From: an uncultured Aquimarina sp.
GTDB taxonomy: Bacteria > Bacteroidota > Bacteroidia > Flavobacteriales > Flavobacteriaceae
NCBI RefSeq assembly: GCF_947500065.1
Contig: NZ_CANMQT010000012.1
Location: 1-64,000, forward strand
DNA length: 64,000 bases
Direction: 5' to 3'
In this document: one piece after another, positions 1 to 8,760 of the stretch
Position numbering within the stretch: position 1 is the first letter of the stretch
Layout: every line of letters begins with the position of its first letter
The notes under the pieces: generated by a model
What the model saw: only the letters and a program-made list of their open reading frames with translations
Told to the model about the DNA's origin: nothing
The model's database searches: none
Made by a program: the position numbers and the translations under genes

Positions 1-2754
1 ATCACAGACGATTCTGATGATCCAGATAACACGACTGATGTTGATCCAGATAATGATGGTAGTCCAGATGATCCAACAGTAACTGACTTAAGTCAACCGT
101 TACTGGATATTACCAAGACAGGAACGTTAGATGATACTAATGCAAATGGTTTTGCGGATGCTGGAGAAAATATCACATATACATTTGTGATTACGAATAC
201 AGGGAATGTAGACTTGACAGGGATCAGTGTAACAGATCCAGGAGCGGTTATTACCCCAACTACTACTATAGATTTAGTAGCTGGAGCTAGTGATAGTACT
301 ACGTATACTGCAATTTATACGCTTACTCAGACAGATATTGATTCAGGTAGTTATACCAATCAAGCTACGGTAAGTGGATTAGATCCTAATATGATTACAG
401 TTATAGATCTATCCGATGACCCTAATGATCCAACAGACAATGATCCTAATACGGATGGTAGTCCAGATGATCCAACAGTAATTACGCTTCCTGCTAACGG
501 AGTAATCAGTATCACGAAGGCAACAGATGCTCCGGCTGATGGTTCTTATGATACGGTAGGAGAGAATATCAATTATACGATACAAGTAACCAATGATGGA
601 AACGTAACCTTAACAAATGTTGTGATTACAGATACTAACGCCGACATGATCACACCATCCACTGTTACCAGTATCGATCCGGGTGAGACCGTGACGGTTA
701 CAGCGACACATATTATTACACAGGCTGATATAGATGCTGGTAGTGTAACCAATGTCGCACAAGTAACTTCTGAAGATCCGAACGGAATGCCTATAGAGGA
801 CCTTACATCCGATGATCCTAATACACCAACACCGGATGATCCTACAATAACGGTTGTTGATCAAACACCGGAACTAATGTTGACCAAAGTGCAAGACGCT
901 CCGGCTGATGGAGCTTACGATACTGTTGGCGAGGTGATTACTTATATGTTGACGGTTACTAATACAGGTAATACAACATTGACTAACGTAGTCGTAAATG
1001 ATGCAAATGCAGATATAGGAAGTATCACACCAGCTGTTATACCTACTCTGGCTTCAGGAGCTAGTGTTATGGTCACGGCGGCACATACGATCACACAAGC
1101 TGATTTGGATGCAGGTGTAGTAATTAATCAGGCAGATGTAACTGGAGATGCTCCTGATGGTAGTCAGGTTACAGATCTTTCAGATGATCCTACAACACCA
1201 GATCCTGACGATGCTACAATTACTACGACTAACTTAACACCTTTAGGTGATCTTGGAGTAACTAAAGTAGCAGATCAACCAGAATTTATAGCTGTAGGAG
1301 ATGTGATTACCTATACGATTGTAGTGACTAATACCGGAAATGTAACTATGAATAATATTGTAGTTACAGATGCTAATGCCACTATTACTTCCGGTTCACC
1401 AATAGCTTCACTGATTCCTGGTAATACCGCAACCGTAACTGCAGAGCATGTAGTGACACAAGCAGATATAGTAGCTGGACAAGTTATAAATTCAGCAATT
1501 GCAGAAGGTACTACTCCACTTGGAGAAACGATTACTGAAACATCCGATGATCCTAACAATCTTACCGATGTTGATCCAAATGGAGATGGTGATCCTGATG
1601 ATCCAACTATAAGCTTCTTAGATAGTGATGGTGATGGAATCCCGAATGTAGATGATCTGGATGACGATAATGATGGTATTACTGATGTTGAAGAACAAAA
1701 CGGGGATCCAAACCTTGACACCGATGGCGATGGAATCATCGATAGCCAAGATCTGGACGCCGATGGAGATGGAGTGAATGATGTAGTAGAATCAGGACAT
1801 GGACAACTGGATTTAGATGGAGATGGAAGATTAGACGGACCATTTGGAGATGACGGAATTCCAGATGTAGTGCAGGATGATCCTGATGGAGGAGATGTTA
1901 ATTATGATCCTCAGGATAGTGATGGTGATGGAATTGATGATTTCCAAGATGTGGATGATGATGGTGATGGTGTTGATACTGCTGAAGAAAATCCTGATCC
2001 AGATGGTGATGGAGACCCTGATACAGGCGATACTCAAGATTCTGACGGAGATGGTATTCCAGATTATCTTGATACCGATGATGATGGTGATGGTATTCTA
2101 ACAGAAGATGAAAACCCAGATCCAGATGGTGATGGAGATCCTGATACCGGAGATACACAGGATACAGACGGAGATGGTATTCCGGATTATCTTGATACCG
2201 ACGATGATGGTGATGGTGTAGATACTAATGAAGAGATTGATCCTGATGGAGACGGTAATGGACCTGATGATACAGATGGTGATGGAGACCCTGATTATTT
2301 AGATACCGACGATGATGGTGATGGTATATTGACTGAAGATGAAAATCCAGATCCGGATGGTGATGGAGATCCTGATGATGCCATTGATACTGATGGTGAT
2401 GGTATACCTGATTATCTTGACCCGAACGGACCAATTGATCCGAATGCAGAAGATGGAATTGAAATCTTTACAGGTATTACACCAAATGGAGATGGTATAA
2501 ATGATGTATTGGTAATTAGAGGAATAGAAAATCTGGAGAATACTTTGGAAATTTATAACCGTTGGGGAGTAAAAGTATTTGGTACGGATAACTACGGTAG
2601 AAATGATAATTTCTTTAGAGGGATTTCTAATGGAAGAACCACTATAGAAGTAAAAGATGAATTACCAGTAGGTACGTACTACTATGTTCTGGAATATGTT
2701 CTCGATAATGGAGAACGTAAAAATAGAGCGGGATACTTATACATCAATAAATAA
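1..2754 (+). CDS. DUF11-repeat / Asp-rich calcium-repeat surface protein with T9SS type B C-terminal domain (5' partial)
   Basis: The reading frame is open from base 1, so the gene starts upstream of the window. The visible 917 codons hold four to five DUF11-type beta-sandwich repeats of about 120 residues (each with a V-T-N-T/D-G-N core and an ITQADI.AG motif, linked by SDDPN..PDDPT segments). From about base 1620 follows an Asp/Gly-rich stretch of thrombospondin-3-like units (DSDGDGIPD, YLDTDDDGDG), which in known proteins bind calcium. The last ~90 residues (GITPNGDGINDVLVI, LEIYNRWGVKVF, GTYYYVLEY, KNRAGYLYINK) are the gliding-motility-associated C-terminal domain, the T9SS type B sorting signal. 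Inferred role: large exported adhesin or matrix protein. The next two genes, porP/sprF and a PorE-like OmpA gene, are the usual partners of such proteins. Confidence 0.92.
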   Translation: MTDDSDDPDNTTDVDPDNDGSPDDPTVTDLSQPLLDITKTGTLDDTNANGFADAGENITYTFVITNTGNVDLTGISVTDPGAVITPTTTIDLVAGASDSTTYTAIYTLTQTDIDSGSYTNQATVSGLDPNMITVIDLSDDPNDPTDNDPNTDGSPDDPTVITLPANGVISITKATDAPADGSYDTVGENINYTIQVTNDGNVTLTNVVITDTNADMITPSTVTSIDPGETVTVTATHIITQADIDAGSVTNVAQVTSEDPNGMPIEDLTSDDPNTPTPDDPTITVVDQTPELMLTKVQDAPADGAYDTVGEVITYMLTVTNTGNTTLTNVVVNDANADIGSITPAVIPTLASGASVMVTAAHTITQADLDAGVVINQADVTGDAPDGSQVTDLSDDPTTPDPDDATITTTNLTPLGDLGVTKVADQPEFIAVGDVITYTIVVTNTGNVTMNNIVVTDANATITSGSPIASLIPGNTATVTAEHVVTQADIVAGQVINSAIAEGTTPLGETITETSDDPNNLTDVDPNGDGDPDDPTISFLDSDGDGIPNVDDLDDDNDGITDVEEQNGDPNLDTDGDGIIDSQDLDADGDGVNDVVESGHGQLDLDGDGRLDGPFGDDGIPDVVQDDPDGGDVNYDPQDSDGDGIDDFQDVDDDGDGVDTAEENPDPDGDGDPDTGDTQDSDGDGIPDYLDTDDDGDGILTEDENPDPDGDGDPDTGDTQDTDGDGIPDYLDTDDDGDGVDTNEEIDPDGDGNGPDDTDGDGDPDYLDTDDDGDGILTEDENPDPDGDGDPDDAIDTDGDGIPDYLDPNGPIDPNAEDGIEIFTGITPNGDGINDVLVIRGIENLENTLEIYNRWGVKVFGTDNYGRNDNFFRGISNGRTTIEVKDELPVGTYYYVLEYVLDNGERKNRAGYLYINK

Positions 2755-2770
2755 TCGATCAAAACAAGAT

Positions 2771-2795
2771 ACCCGTGAGTGAAATTCTCGCGGGT
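2771..2795 (+). terminator. hairpin between adhesin and porP/sprF genes
   Basis: A 9-bp stem (ACCCGTGAG pairing with CTCGCGGGT, one G-T pair) with a 7-nt loop lies 16 bp after the adhesin stop. It has no T-run, so it may attenuate rather than stop transcription or protect the 3' end. Its presence argues against the in-frame ATG at 2775 as start of the next gene. Confidence 0.5.
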
Positions 2796-2822
2796 ATAAA
2801 TAAAAATACTAAACTAGAGCTG

Positions 2823-3782
2823 ATGAAAAAAGCATACATACTAATTACTGCAGTACTTTTAAGTCTCGCTTTCCAGCATAGGGGATATTCCCAGCAGGAT
2901 GCTCAATATACCCAGTATATGTACAATACAATCAGTGTAAATCCTGCATATGCAGGTAGCAGAGGTGTTATGAGTATAACGGGTTTGCATAGAAGTCAAT
3001 GGGTAGGACTAGATGGGGCACCTCGTACACAGACATTGTCCCTTAATACTCCTTTTGGGGAAAATAATCGAGTTGGTCTAGGGCTTTCAATTGTCAATGA
3101 TGAAATCGGACCAACCAATGAAACCTATTTTGATATAGACTTTTCATATACGATTCCAACTTCTGATAGAGGAAAATTAAGTTTCGGATTAAAAGCAGGT
3201 GGACATCTTTTAAATGTAGATTTTCAAAGGCTTAGCCAATTTGATATTAATGACCCTAATTTTGAAAATAATATAGATAATAAATTTAGTCCTAATGTTG
3301 GAGTAGGTATTTACTATCATACTAATAAATTTTATTTTGGATTAAGTGCGCCTAATTTATTAGAAACAGATCATTTTGATGAGGAGTCTACTATAAATAA
3401 TAATAACTCGGCTACGTTTATAGCAGAAGAACGAGTTAACTATTATTTGATTGCAGGTCATGTTTTTGACCTTAACGATAACCTAAAGTTTAAACCAGCA
3501 GTATTAAGTAAGCTAGTGTTTGGAGCACCATTACAAGTAGATATATCCGCTAATTTCTTATTGTATGATAAGTTAACATTGGGTGTTGGATACAGATGGA
3601 GTGCTGCTGTTAGCGCGATGGCAGGATTTCAGATCTCTGATTCTCTGATGATCGGATTTGCTTATGATAAAGAAACTACAGGATTAGGAAGGACTCAGTT
3701 TAATGATGGAAGTTATGAAGTACTAGTACGCTTTGAATTGTTTAGAAAATATAACAGAATGCTAACACCTAGGTTCTTTTAA
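2823..3782 (+). CDS. PorP/SprF family type IX secretion system membrane protein
   Basis: 319 residues from the chosen ATG at 2823. That start gives a clean signal peptide (MKKAYILITAVLLSLAF...GYS followed by QQDAQYTQYMYN); an ATG 48 bp upstream lies inside a hairpin and would bury the signal. The family marks are the N-terminal QYTQYMYNTISVNPAYAGSRG motif, SGLHRSQWVG-like segment and alternating beta strands to the end, consistent with a 14-strand-type outer-membrane barrel. In Flavobacterium, SprF is needed for secretion or attachment of SprB, and PorP-like proteins pair with exported type B CTD proteins. The position directly after such an adhesin and before an OmpA protein supports a dedicated partner role. 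Length is typical (300-340). Confidence 0.93.
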   Translation: MKKAYILITAVLLSLAFQHRGYSQQDAQYTQYMYNTISVNPAYAGSRGVMSITGLHRSQWVGLDGAPRTQTLSLNTPFGENNRVGLGLSIVNDEIGPTNETYFDIDFSYTIPTSDRGKLSFGLKAGGHLLNVDFQRLSQFDINDPNFENNIDNKFSPNVGVGIYYHTNKFYFGLSAPNLLETDHFDEESTINNNNSATFIAEERVNYYLIAGHVFDLNDNLKFKPAVLSKLVFGAPLQVDISANFLLYDKLTLGVGYRWSAAVSAMAGFQISDSLMIGFAYDKETTGLGRTQFNDGSYEVLVRFELFRKYNRMLTPRFF

Positions 3783-3824
3783 GAATATTGCTCAAGTCTT
3801 AAACTTGGGGTTTCTATAATTGTC

Positions 3825-3844
3825 ATTCCAGCGTAGGCCGGAAT
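3825..3844. repeat. short palindromic element (ATTCC-type hairpin)
   Basis: ATTCCAGC and GCCGGAAT pair around a GTAG loop (8 bp, one G-T). It resembles the ATTCC..GGAAT intergenic hairpins seen in many genomes. A weaker stem (CTCAAGT / ACTTGGG, 3791-3809) just upstream may end the porP/sprF transcript. The rest of the 162-bp gap shows nothing else clear. Confidence 0.4.
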
Positions 3845-3944
3845 CCAAAACAATGAAGAGAGCTCAATAAATATAAAATACGTTTTGTCATTCCAAAAAT
3901 ATGACTGAGGTCTATAAGGAAACGAAAAAATAAAAAGATCAATT

Positions 3945-5912
3945 ATGAACTTAAAAAAATACTTTATAAAAATATCTTTAAGTATCATCGTATGCGGTAC
4001 ATTATCTGCTCAAGAAAAACGTTTAGAAAAAGCAGACGAAAGCTTTGATAGATATGCTTTTGTAGATGCTCGTAAAATCTATTTGAATGTAGTAAAAAGT
4101 GGATATGCATCCGCAGATTTATACAAAAAACTGGGAGATTCATATTATTTTAATGCAGAACTAGAAGAATCTGTTAAGTGGTATGAAGAATTAGTAGGTG
4201 GTTATTCAGAAGAATTAGATCCTGAATATTTATTTAGATATTCTCAAAGTTTAAAAAGTGTAGAACGCTATAATGAAGCGGATAAGATCATGGAAAAGTT
4301 TAACACAGTAACCGGAAATGATCAACGAGCAGACTACTTTGTTAGTACACGTGATTATCTTCGATTTATAGAAATGCAATCTGGAAAGTATACCTTGAAA
4401 AGGTTATATATCAATTCTCAATTTTCTGATTATGCACCAAGTTTTAATAATCAAGGGCAGATGATATTTGCATCATCACGAAGCGGTGGAAACTCCATGG
4501 TGAAAACAGTACATGAATGGAATGAAATGCCATTTTTAGATTTGTATACATCTGATATTATAGGAAAAAGAAATGCTTTAACTCAGCCTAAAAAAGTTAA
4601 AGGGAAGATCAATACTAGGTTCCATGAATCGTCTACTTCATTTAGCAAAGATGGGCAAACCGTTTATTTTACTAGAAATAATTTTACCAAAAAAAAATTG
4701 GGATCAGATACTAACGGTACGATTCTATTAAAGTTATATCGAGCTACATTAGATGGTGAAAAATGGACAAATATTGAAGAATTACCATTTAATAGTGAAG
4801 AATATTCTGTAGCACATCCTGCCTTGAGCGCAGATGGTACCAAGTTATATTTTGCCAGTGATATGCCTGATAGTAAAGGATTGTCAGATCTATATGTTGT
4901 AGATATAAATGAAGACGGTAGTTTTGGATACCCAAAAAACCTTGGGGATAAGATCAATACAGAAGGTAGAGAGACGTTTCCTTATATAAGTGATTCTGGT
5001 AGATTGTATTTTGCTAGTGATGGTCATGTTGGATTAGGTGGTCTGGATATATTTGTTGCCGTACCCGATTTTATAGGTTTTTCGCAACCATTTAATGTAG
5101 GGAAACCAGTTAATAGTTCAGAAGATGATTTTACTTTTGTTTTAAATGAAGAAACTAGAATAGGGTATTTTGCCAGCAATCGATATGGAGGAAAAGGCAA
5201 CGACGATATTTATAGTTTTAAACAAACAGAAGACCTTATTACTACTTGTGGTCAATATGTAGAAGGTACTGTTACAGATGCATATACTAGAGAGATTCTT
5301 CCAGGTACTGAAGTTTTGTTATTTGATAGTAACAATCAGGAATTAGGAAGAACTACGACAAATACTAAAGGGAAATATAAATTTCCTGTATCATGCGAAA
5401 CAACATATATTGTAAGAGGAACAAAAACAAGTTATAGTCCTACAGAAGCTCCTTTGGAAACAAACACAGCACTAGAATATACACACCAACTACCATTACA
5501 ATTAGGAAAAGGAGGGTTAAGCGGACAAACCGTAAAACCAGGTGATGATCTTGCAAAGGTATTAGATCTACAGATTATTTATTTTGATCTGGATAAGTCT
5601 TTTATTAGAAAAGATGCAGAGGTAGAATTGCAAAAAATTATTGCAGTGATGAAAGAATATCCACAAATGAAAGTTGATGTACGTTCTCACACAGATAGTA
5701 GATCATCAGACGATTACAATATGTATTTAAGTGAACGTCGTGCCAAAAGCACTATTAAATACATTACAGAAAAAGGTGGTATAGATAGATCTAGACTTTC
5801 AGGAAGAGGTTATGGGGAATCTTCGTTAGTGAATACTTGCGACAACAATGTAAACTGTAATGAAAAAGAACATCAAGAAAACAGAAGAAGCGAGTTTATT
5901 TTATTAGAATAA
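3945..5912 (+). CDS. PorE-like OmpA family protein (TPR + beta-propeller + CRD + OmpA C-terminal domain)
   Basis: 655 residues. Order seen: signal peptide (about 1-22, ending TLSAQ), TPR region (about 25-130, ADESFDRYAF.DARKIY), PD40/WD40-like propeller blades (about 160-430, repeated Y.PSFN..G, HPALSADGTKLYFASD, FPYISDSGRLYFASDG, FASNRYGGKGNDDIYSF), a carboxypeptidase-regulatory-like domain (about 437-510, VEGTVTDAYTREILPGTEV) and an OmpA peptidoglycan-binding domain (about 543-655, IYFDLDKSFIRKDA, RSHTDSRSSDDYN, LSERRAKS, GRGYGES). This is the architecture described for PorE of the type IX secretion system. Inferred role: ties the PorP/SprF-adhesin assembly to the cell wall. It is probably co-transcribed with the two genes before it. 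Confidence 0.9.
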   Translation: MNLKKYFIKISLSIIVCGTLSAQEKRLEKADESFDRYAFVDARKIYLNVVKSGYASADLYKKLGDSYYFNAELEESVKWYEELVGGYSEELDPEYLFRYSQSLKSVERYNEADKIMEKFNTVTGNDQRADYFVSTRDYLRFIEMQSGKYTLKRLYINSQFSDYAPSFNNQGQMIFASSRSGGNSMVKTVHEWNEMPFLDLYTSDIIGKRNALTQPKKVKGKINTRFHESSTSFSKDGQTVYFTRNNFTKKKLGSDTNGTILLKLYRATLDGEKWTNIEELPFNSEEYSVAHPALSADGTKLYFASDMPDSKGLSDLYVVDINEDGSFGYPKNLGDKINTEGRETFPYISDSGRLYFASDGHVGLGGLDIFVAVPDFIGFSQPFNVGKPVNSSEDDFTFVLNEETRIGYFASNRYGGKGNDDIYSFKQTEDLITTCGQYVEGTVTDAYTREILPGTEVLLFDSNNQELGRTTTNTKGKYKFPVSCETTYIVRGTKTSYSPTEAPLETNTALEYTHQLPLQLGKGGLSGQTVKPGDDLAKVLDLQIIYFDLDKSFIRKDAEVELQKIIAVMKEYPQMKVDVRSHTDSRSSDDYNMYLSERRAKSTIKYITEKGGIDRSRLSGRGYGESSLVNTCDNNVNCNEKEHQENRRSEFILLE

Positions 5913-6374
5913 TGTATAATAAAACTTTTAGATCAATATGTTTATCCTAAAATATTATGTAGATAAGCACGATTAGAAAACCATGTAAAAAATAATTTAA
6001 TATGATTTGTTAATGGGAGCTGATTTAATTTCAAAAATGACAATGTTTTTTATTTTTATATGACGATGGGAATAAAAACGTTAAGCAACAAATTCTTACA
6101 ATAATTTTTGATCTTATTTCGGTATAGACCTCTCTAAGCGTATGGGTAACGACAGAGAGGTCTTCCTTATTAACCGAAATTTCATCCTATGTTTTTCAAG
6201 AGTGAATAGGTTTATTCAGTATGTCCTATCTTCATAAAAGTTAACCGCTTAGCGATTATTCCTAATGAATACTTTCATGTTTTAATTTTGAAGAACTAAA
6301 AAAAAATGTTGATTGTATAAGATCAAGATGATTTTTACTTTCTAAATTATCAATCTTTTATATTTTAGCAGTCT
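5913..6374. other. 462-bp intergenic region with one strong hairpin
   Basis: No open frame with coding character was found on either strand. The only clear structure is a perfect 10-bp inverted repeat, AGACCTCTCT (6126-6135) and AGAGAGGTCT (6154-6163), around an 18-nt loop and followed by TCCTTATT. It sits about 215 bp after the OmpA stop and about 210 bp before trmH. It may be a late terminator or part of a small RNA. Confidence 0.5.
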
Positions 6375-7034
6375 ATGATAGATCATAAACTGTTAACGTA
6401 TTTAGAATCTTTTCTCACTCCAAGACGACAGGGTTTGAATAAAAAAGTAATTGAGCAACGTACCAATTACTTTACGGTGGCGGTAGAAGATGTGTATCAA
6501 TTGCATAACACTAGTGCAGTTATAAGGAGCTGTGATGTTTTTGGTATTCAGAATGTACATGTAATAGAGGAGATTAATGCGAAACGTATTGATCGCGAAA
6601 TTGCTATGGGAGCTCAGAAATGGGTGGATATTAATCGATATACTACTACCAGAGAATGTATTGCTTCTCTAAAAAACAAAGGATATCAGATTGTCGCAAC
6701 AACACCACATGATGATTCGGTAGAATTGAAAGATTTCGATATCAGTAAACCTTCAGTGTTTTTCTTCGGCCAAGAACAGGAAGGATTAAGTGATACCGTA
6801 CTGGATGCAGCAGATACAAAATTGCATATTCCCATGGTTGGATTTACAGAAAGTCTGAATATTTCTGTTTCTGCAGCTATTATTTTACAACACGTTACAT
6901 CGTTACTTAGAAATTCAAATACTGACTGGCAGTTATCCGAAGAGGAAAAACTAGAAAAAAGATTAGATTGGGCTAAAAAAGTGATTAAAAGTCATAAAAA
7001 AATTATAGCGAGATATGAAGAAGAAAATAAGTGA
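6375..7034 (+). CDS. trmH: tRNA (guanosine-2'-O)-methyltransferase TrmH-like (SPOUT family)
   Basis: 219 residues, close to E. coli TrmH (229). SPOUT motifs are all visible: motif 1 NTSAVIRSCDVFGIQNVHV with the catalytic-type Arg (about residues 44-62), motif 2 FFGQEQEGLSD (about 133-143), and motif 3 IPMVGFTESLNISVSAAIIL (about 153-172) that forms the knotted AdoMet site. A basic C-terminal helix (EKLEKRLDWAKKVIKSHKKI) matches the tRNA-binding tail of TrmH. Known family role: 2'-O-methylation of G18 in the tRNA D-loop. The gene stands alone in long intergenic DNA. Other SpoU enzymes cannot be fully excluded, but the N- and C-terminal extensions favour TrmH. Confidence 0.88.
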   Translation: MIDHKLLTYLESFLTPRRQGLNKKVIEQRTNYFTVAVEDVYQLHNTSAVIRSCDVFGIQNVHVIEEINAKRIDREIAMGAQKWVDINRYTTTRECIASLKNKGYQIVATTPHDDSVELKDFDISKPSVFFFGQEQEGLSDTVLDAADTKLHIPMVGFTESLNISVSAAIILQHVTSLLRNSNTDWQLSEEEKLEKRLDWAKKVIKSHKKIIARYEEENK

Positions 7035-7043
7035 CAAATACTA

Positions 7044-7090
7044 AACAGTTAATTACGAATTACGAATAATGAACCACAAATTCTAATTGT
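7044..7090. repeat. AATTACGAATTACGAA-type short intergenic repeat
   Basis: A short imperfect tandem of AATTACGA units. A related run in the opposite orientation (AATTCGTAATTCGTGACTCG...) lies at about 11948-11998. These are simple intergenic repeats of unknown role. Confidence 0.4.
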
Positions 7091-7184
7091 TAACCTTCTT
7101 TTTGAATTGTAATTTACTTATAGATAACGGTTTACGCGTAAAAGGTTAATGTGCTTAAATCAAAGAGTTTAAAAATTAATTCCC

Positions 7185-7192
7185 TATATTTG
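7185..7192 (+). promoter_or_regulatory. Bacteroidota -7 promoter element (TATATTTG)
   Basis: A perfect match to TAnnTTTG, 41 bp upstream of the small ORF at 7234. No TTG -33 box is seen at the expected distance. Confidence 0.5.
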
Positions 7193-7233
7193 ATAAAGAC
7201 TAAACGTTTTAACTCCCTAAAAACACCTTTGTC

Positions 7234-7377
7234 ATGAGCAAAAAACAGTCACCTACCAACAAAGTAAAAATGCTTTTAAAGCAAGTGAAAACAGGCTTTA
7301 AATCCAATAAAGCAGTAATTAATTATCCTTCAGAAGTAGTTCACGATATCTTCCATAAAAGAACAAGTACTTCTTAA
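7234..7377 (+). CDS. 47-residue basic small protein, unknown function
   Basis: The reading frame starts MSKKQSPTNKVKMLLKQ and ends HKRTSTS. It has 9 Lys and 1 Arg, and no membrane segment or signal peptide. It has a consensus -7 element (7185-7192) upstream and a 9-bp hairpin (7403-7430) 25 bp after the stop, so it looks like a complete single-gene transcript. I do not recognise the family. A basic cytoplasmic small protein (ribosome-, RNA- or DNA-associated) is possible but is inference only. Confidence 0.55.
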   Translation: MSKKQSPTNKVKMLLKQVKTGFKSNKAVINYPSEVVHDIFHKRTSTS

Positions 7378-7402
7378 AAGAAAAGAAGTCTTACTTTTAG
7401 TT

Positions 7403-7430
7403 TCTCTAGCTGATGCATACTAGCTAGAGA
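7403..7430 (+). terminator. hairpin after the 47-residue gene
   Basis: TCTCTAGCT pairs perfectly with AGCTAGAGA around a 10-nt loop, followed by TTGTTT. The T-run is short, but the position suggests a terminator. Confidence 0.6.
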
Positions 7431-7504
7431 TTGTTTACGCATACATTTTTAATTTTAAATACAAATTGTATCTTAATACTTTATTAATTATTAAGATATA
7501 ATCT

Positions 7505-7870
7505 ATGGTTACTTGGTTTGAAATTCCGGTTACAAATATGGATCGTGCTAAAGCTTTTTATGAAAAGGTTTTTGATATAGAAGTCGGTCTTCATAAAATG
7601 GATGGATTGCAAATGGGATGGTTCCCTAATAAAAATGAATCTGGTATTGCCACCGGAACCTTAATTGATGCAGGAGACCATTATAAACCTAGTAAGGATG
7701 GTGTTCTGATTTATTTTTCTTGTGAGGATGTAACTAACGAAATTAGTAGAGTAGAAGCCGCAGGAGGTGAGGTGTTATCAAATAAAACACAAATATCTCC
7801 AGATCACGGGTACATGGCATATTTTATAGATTCTGAAGGTAATAGAGTTGCATTGCACTCGTCAAAATAA
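7505..7870 (+). CDS. VOC superfamily (glyoxalase/bleomycin-resistance-like) protein
   Basis: 121 residues, a single VOC domain of the usual size. It begins WFEIPVTNMDRAKAFYEKVFD, the typical first beta-alpha unit, and continues with VLIYFSCEDVTNEISRVEAAGGEVLSNKT and HGYMAYFIDSEGNRVALHS, the second beta-alpha-beta-beta-beta module ending at a metal-ligand-type Glu. Members bind a divalent metal and act on small molecules (lyase, dioxygenase or resistance roles), and this sequence does not say which. It faces the next gene tail-to-tail with only 11 bp between. Confidence 0.85.
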   Translation: MVTWFEIPVTNMDRAKAFYEKVFDIEVGLHKMDGLQMGWFPNKNESGIATGTLIDAGDHYKPSKDGVLIYFSCEDVTNEISRVEAAGGEVLSNKTQISPDHGYMAYFIDSEGNRVALHSSK

Positions 7871-7881
7871 TAATATATATA

Positions 7882-8646
7882 TTACTTTCTATCTAATACT
7901 TTATACTCTTCATAGCACTCGCTAATGGCATCAAGAATTTGTAAATCGTTGGCAAATTTTATGAAATCAACAGAGTAATTACAATTTCTAAGTATTTCGT
8001 CAATATCTAAGCGTTCTACCTGCAGTAATGCTGTTAAGGTAGCTCTATCGAATTTCGTTTCAAGAAGATTTCGAATTTCGTCGTCTTTTTTCATTTTTCT
8101 CAGTTTGCGTAATTCATTAGATCGCTTACTGAAAATATTATATAAAAAATCTGCAGGGTTAAAAATAGCTCCGAGTACTTTATTTACAGCTCCTGGTTGT
8201 TTGCTTCCTCCTTCATATCCAGAATTTAACCCAGAAATACTATACCTGTAATTATTGTATACTGGAATTTTCTTAGCATCAATTTCTAAGTATCCCGTAA
8301 GTTGCACATCTGCCACAACAACTTCTTCAAGTGCAATACCGAGTTCAGTCATTTTGATTTTTACATCACCAAATTTTTTCCAATCATTGGTGACTCTAAC
8401 TCTAAGAGGCTTATAGCCTATATACGTAAAATATAAGGTGTCGTTTACTTTAGCTTTAATTTCAAAATCACCTTCTTGGTTAGTAATAGTACCGATTACC
8501 TGACTAAGGTTTACAACATGTACATTTTGCAGTTTTATATCAGTAGAGGCATTAAGTACCTTTCCAGAAACCGTTTCTGAAGTGGTATCTTGGGCATAAG
8601 TACTAATGCCTGTAATGAGTATTATGTATATTAATATTCTTCTCAA
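7882..8646 (-). CDS. exported CarboxypepD_reg-like (DUF4480-type) protein
   Basis: 254 residues from a TTG start at 8646. No in-frame ATG precedes the signal peptide RRILIYIILITGISTYAQ, so TTG is the most likely start. Residues about 24-100 form a carboxypeptidase-regulatory-like beta domain (SGKVLNASTDIKLQNVHVV, GTITNQEGDFEIKAK, DTLYFTYIGYKPL), common on Bacteroidota envelope proteins. The second half is helical and charged (FSKRSNELRKLRKMKKDDEIRNLLETKFDR), without known catalytic motifs. Inferred location: periplasm. Function unknown. Confidence 0.75.
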   Translation of the reverse strand: MRRILIYIILITGISTYAQDTTSETVSGKVLNASTDIKLQNVHVVNLSQVIGTITNQEGDFEIKAKVNDTLYFTYIGYKPLRVRVTNDWKKFGDVKIKMTELGIALEEVVVADVQLTGYLEIDAKKIPVYNNYRYSISGLNSGYEGGSKQPGAVNKVLGAIFNPADFLYNIFSKRSNELRKLRKMKKDDEIRNLLETKFDRATLTALLQVERLDIDEILRNCNYSVDFIKFANDLQILDAISECYEEYKVLDRK

Positions 8647-8760
8647 AAGCTTATTTTTAGTAGTAATTCTATATTAACTCTTATATATGACGATCTATTT
8701 ATACGAACATAACATAAAAATCGTACCAAAAATCATATAGTTTCGTTAATTCAGAAAAAA

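Noticed and set aside
1831..2434. Long His- and Tyr-rich minus-strand and alternative-frame ORFs opposite the Asp/Gly repeats
   Set aside because: They are mirror products of GATGGTGATGGA-type repeats in a clear plus-strand gene.
2775..2822. In-frame ATG upstream of the porP/sprF start
   Set aside because: It lies in a hairpin and would put 16 polar residues before a clean signal peptide.
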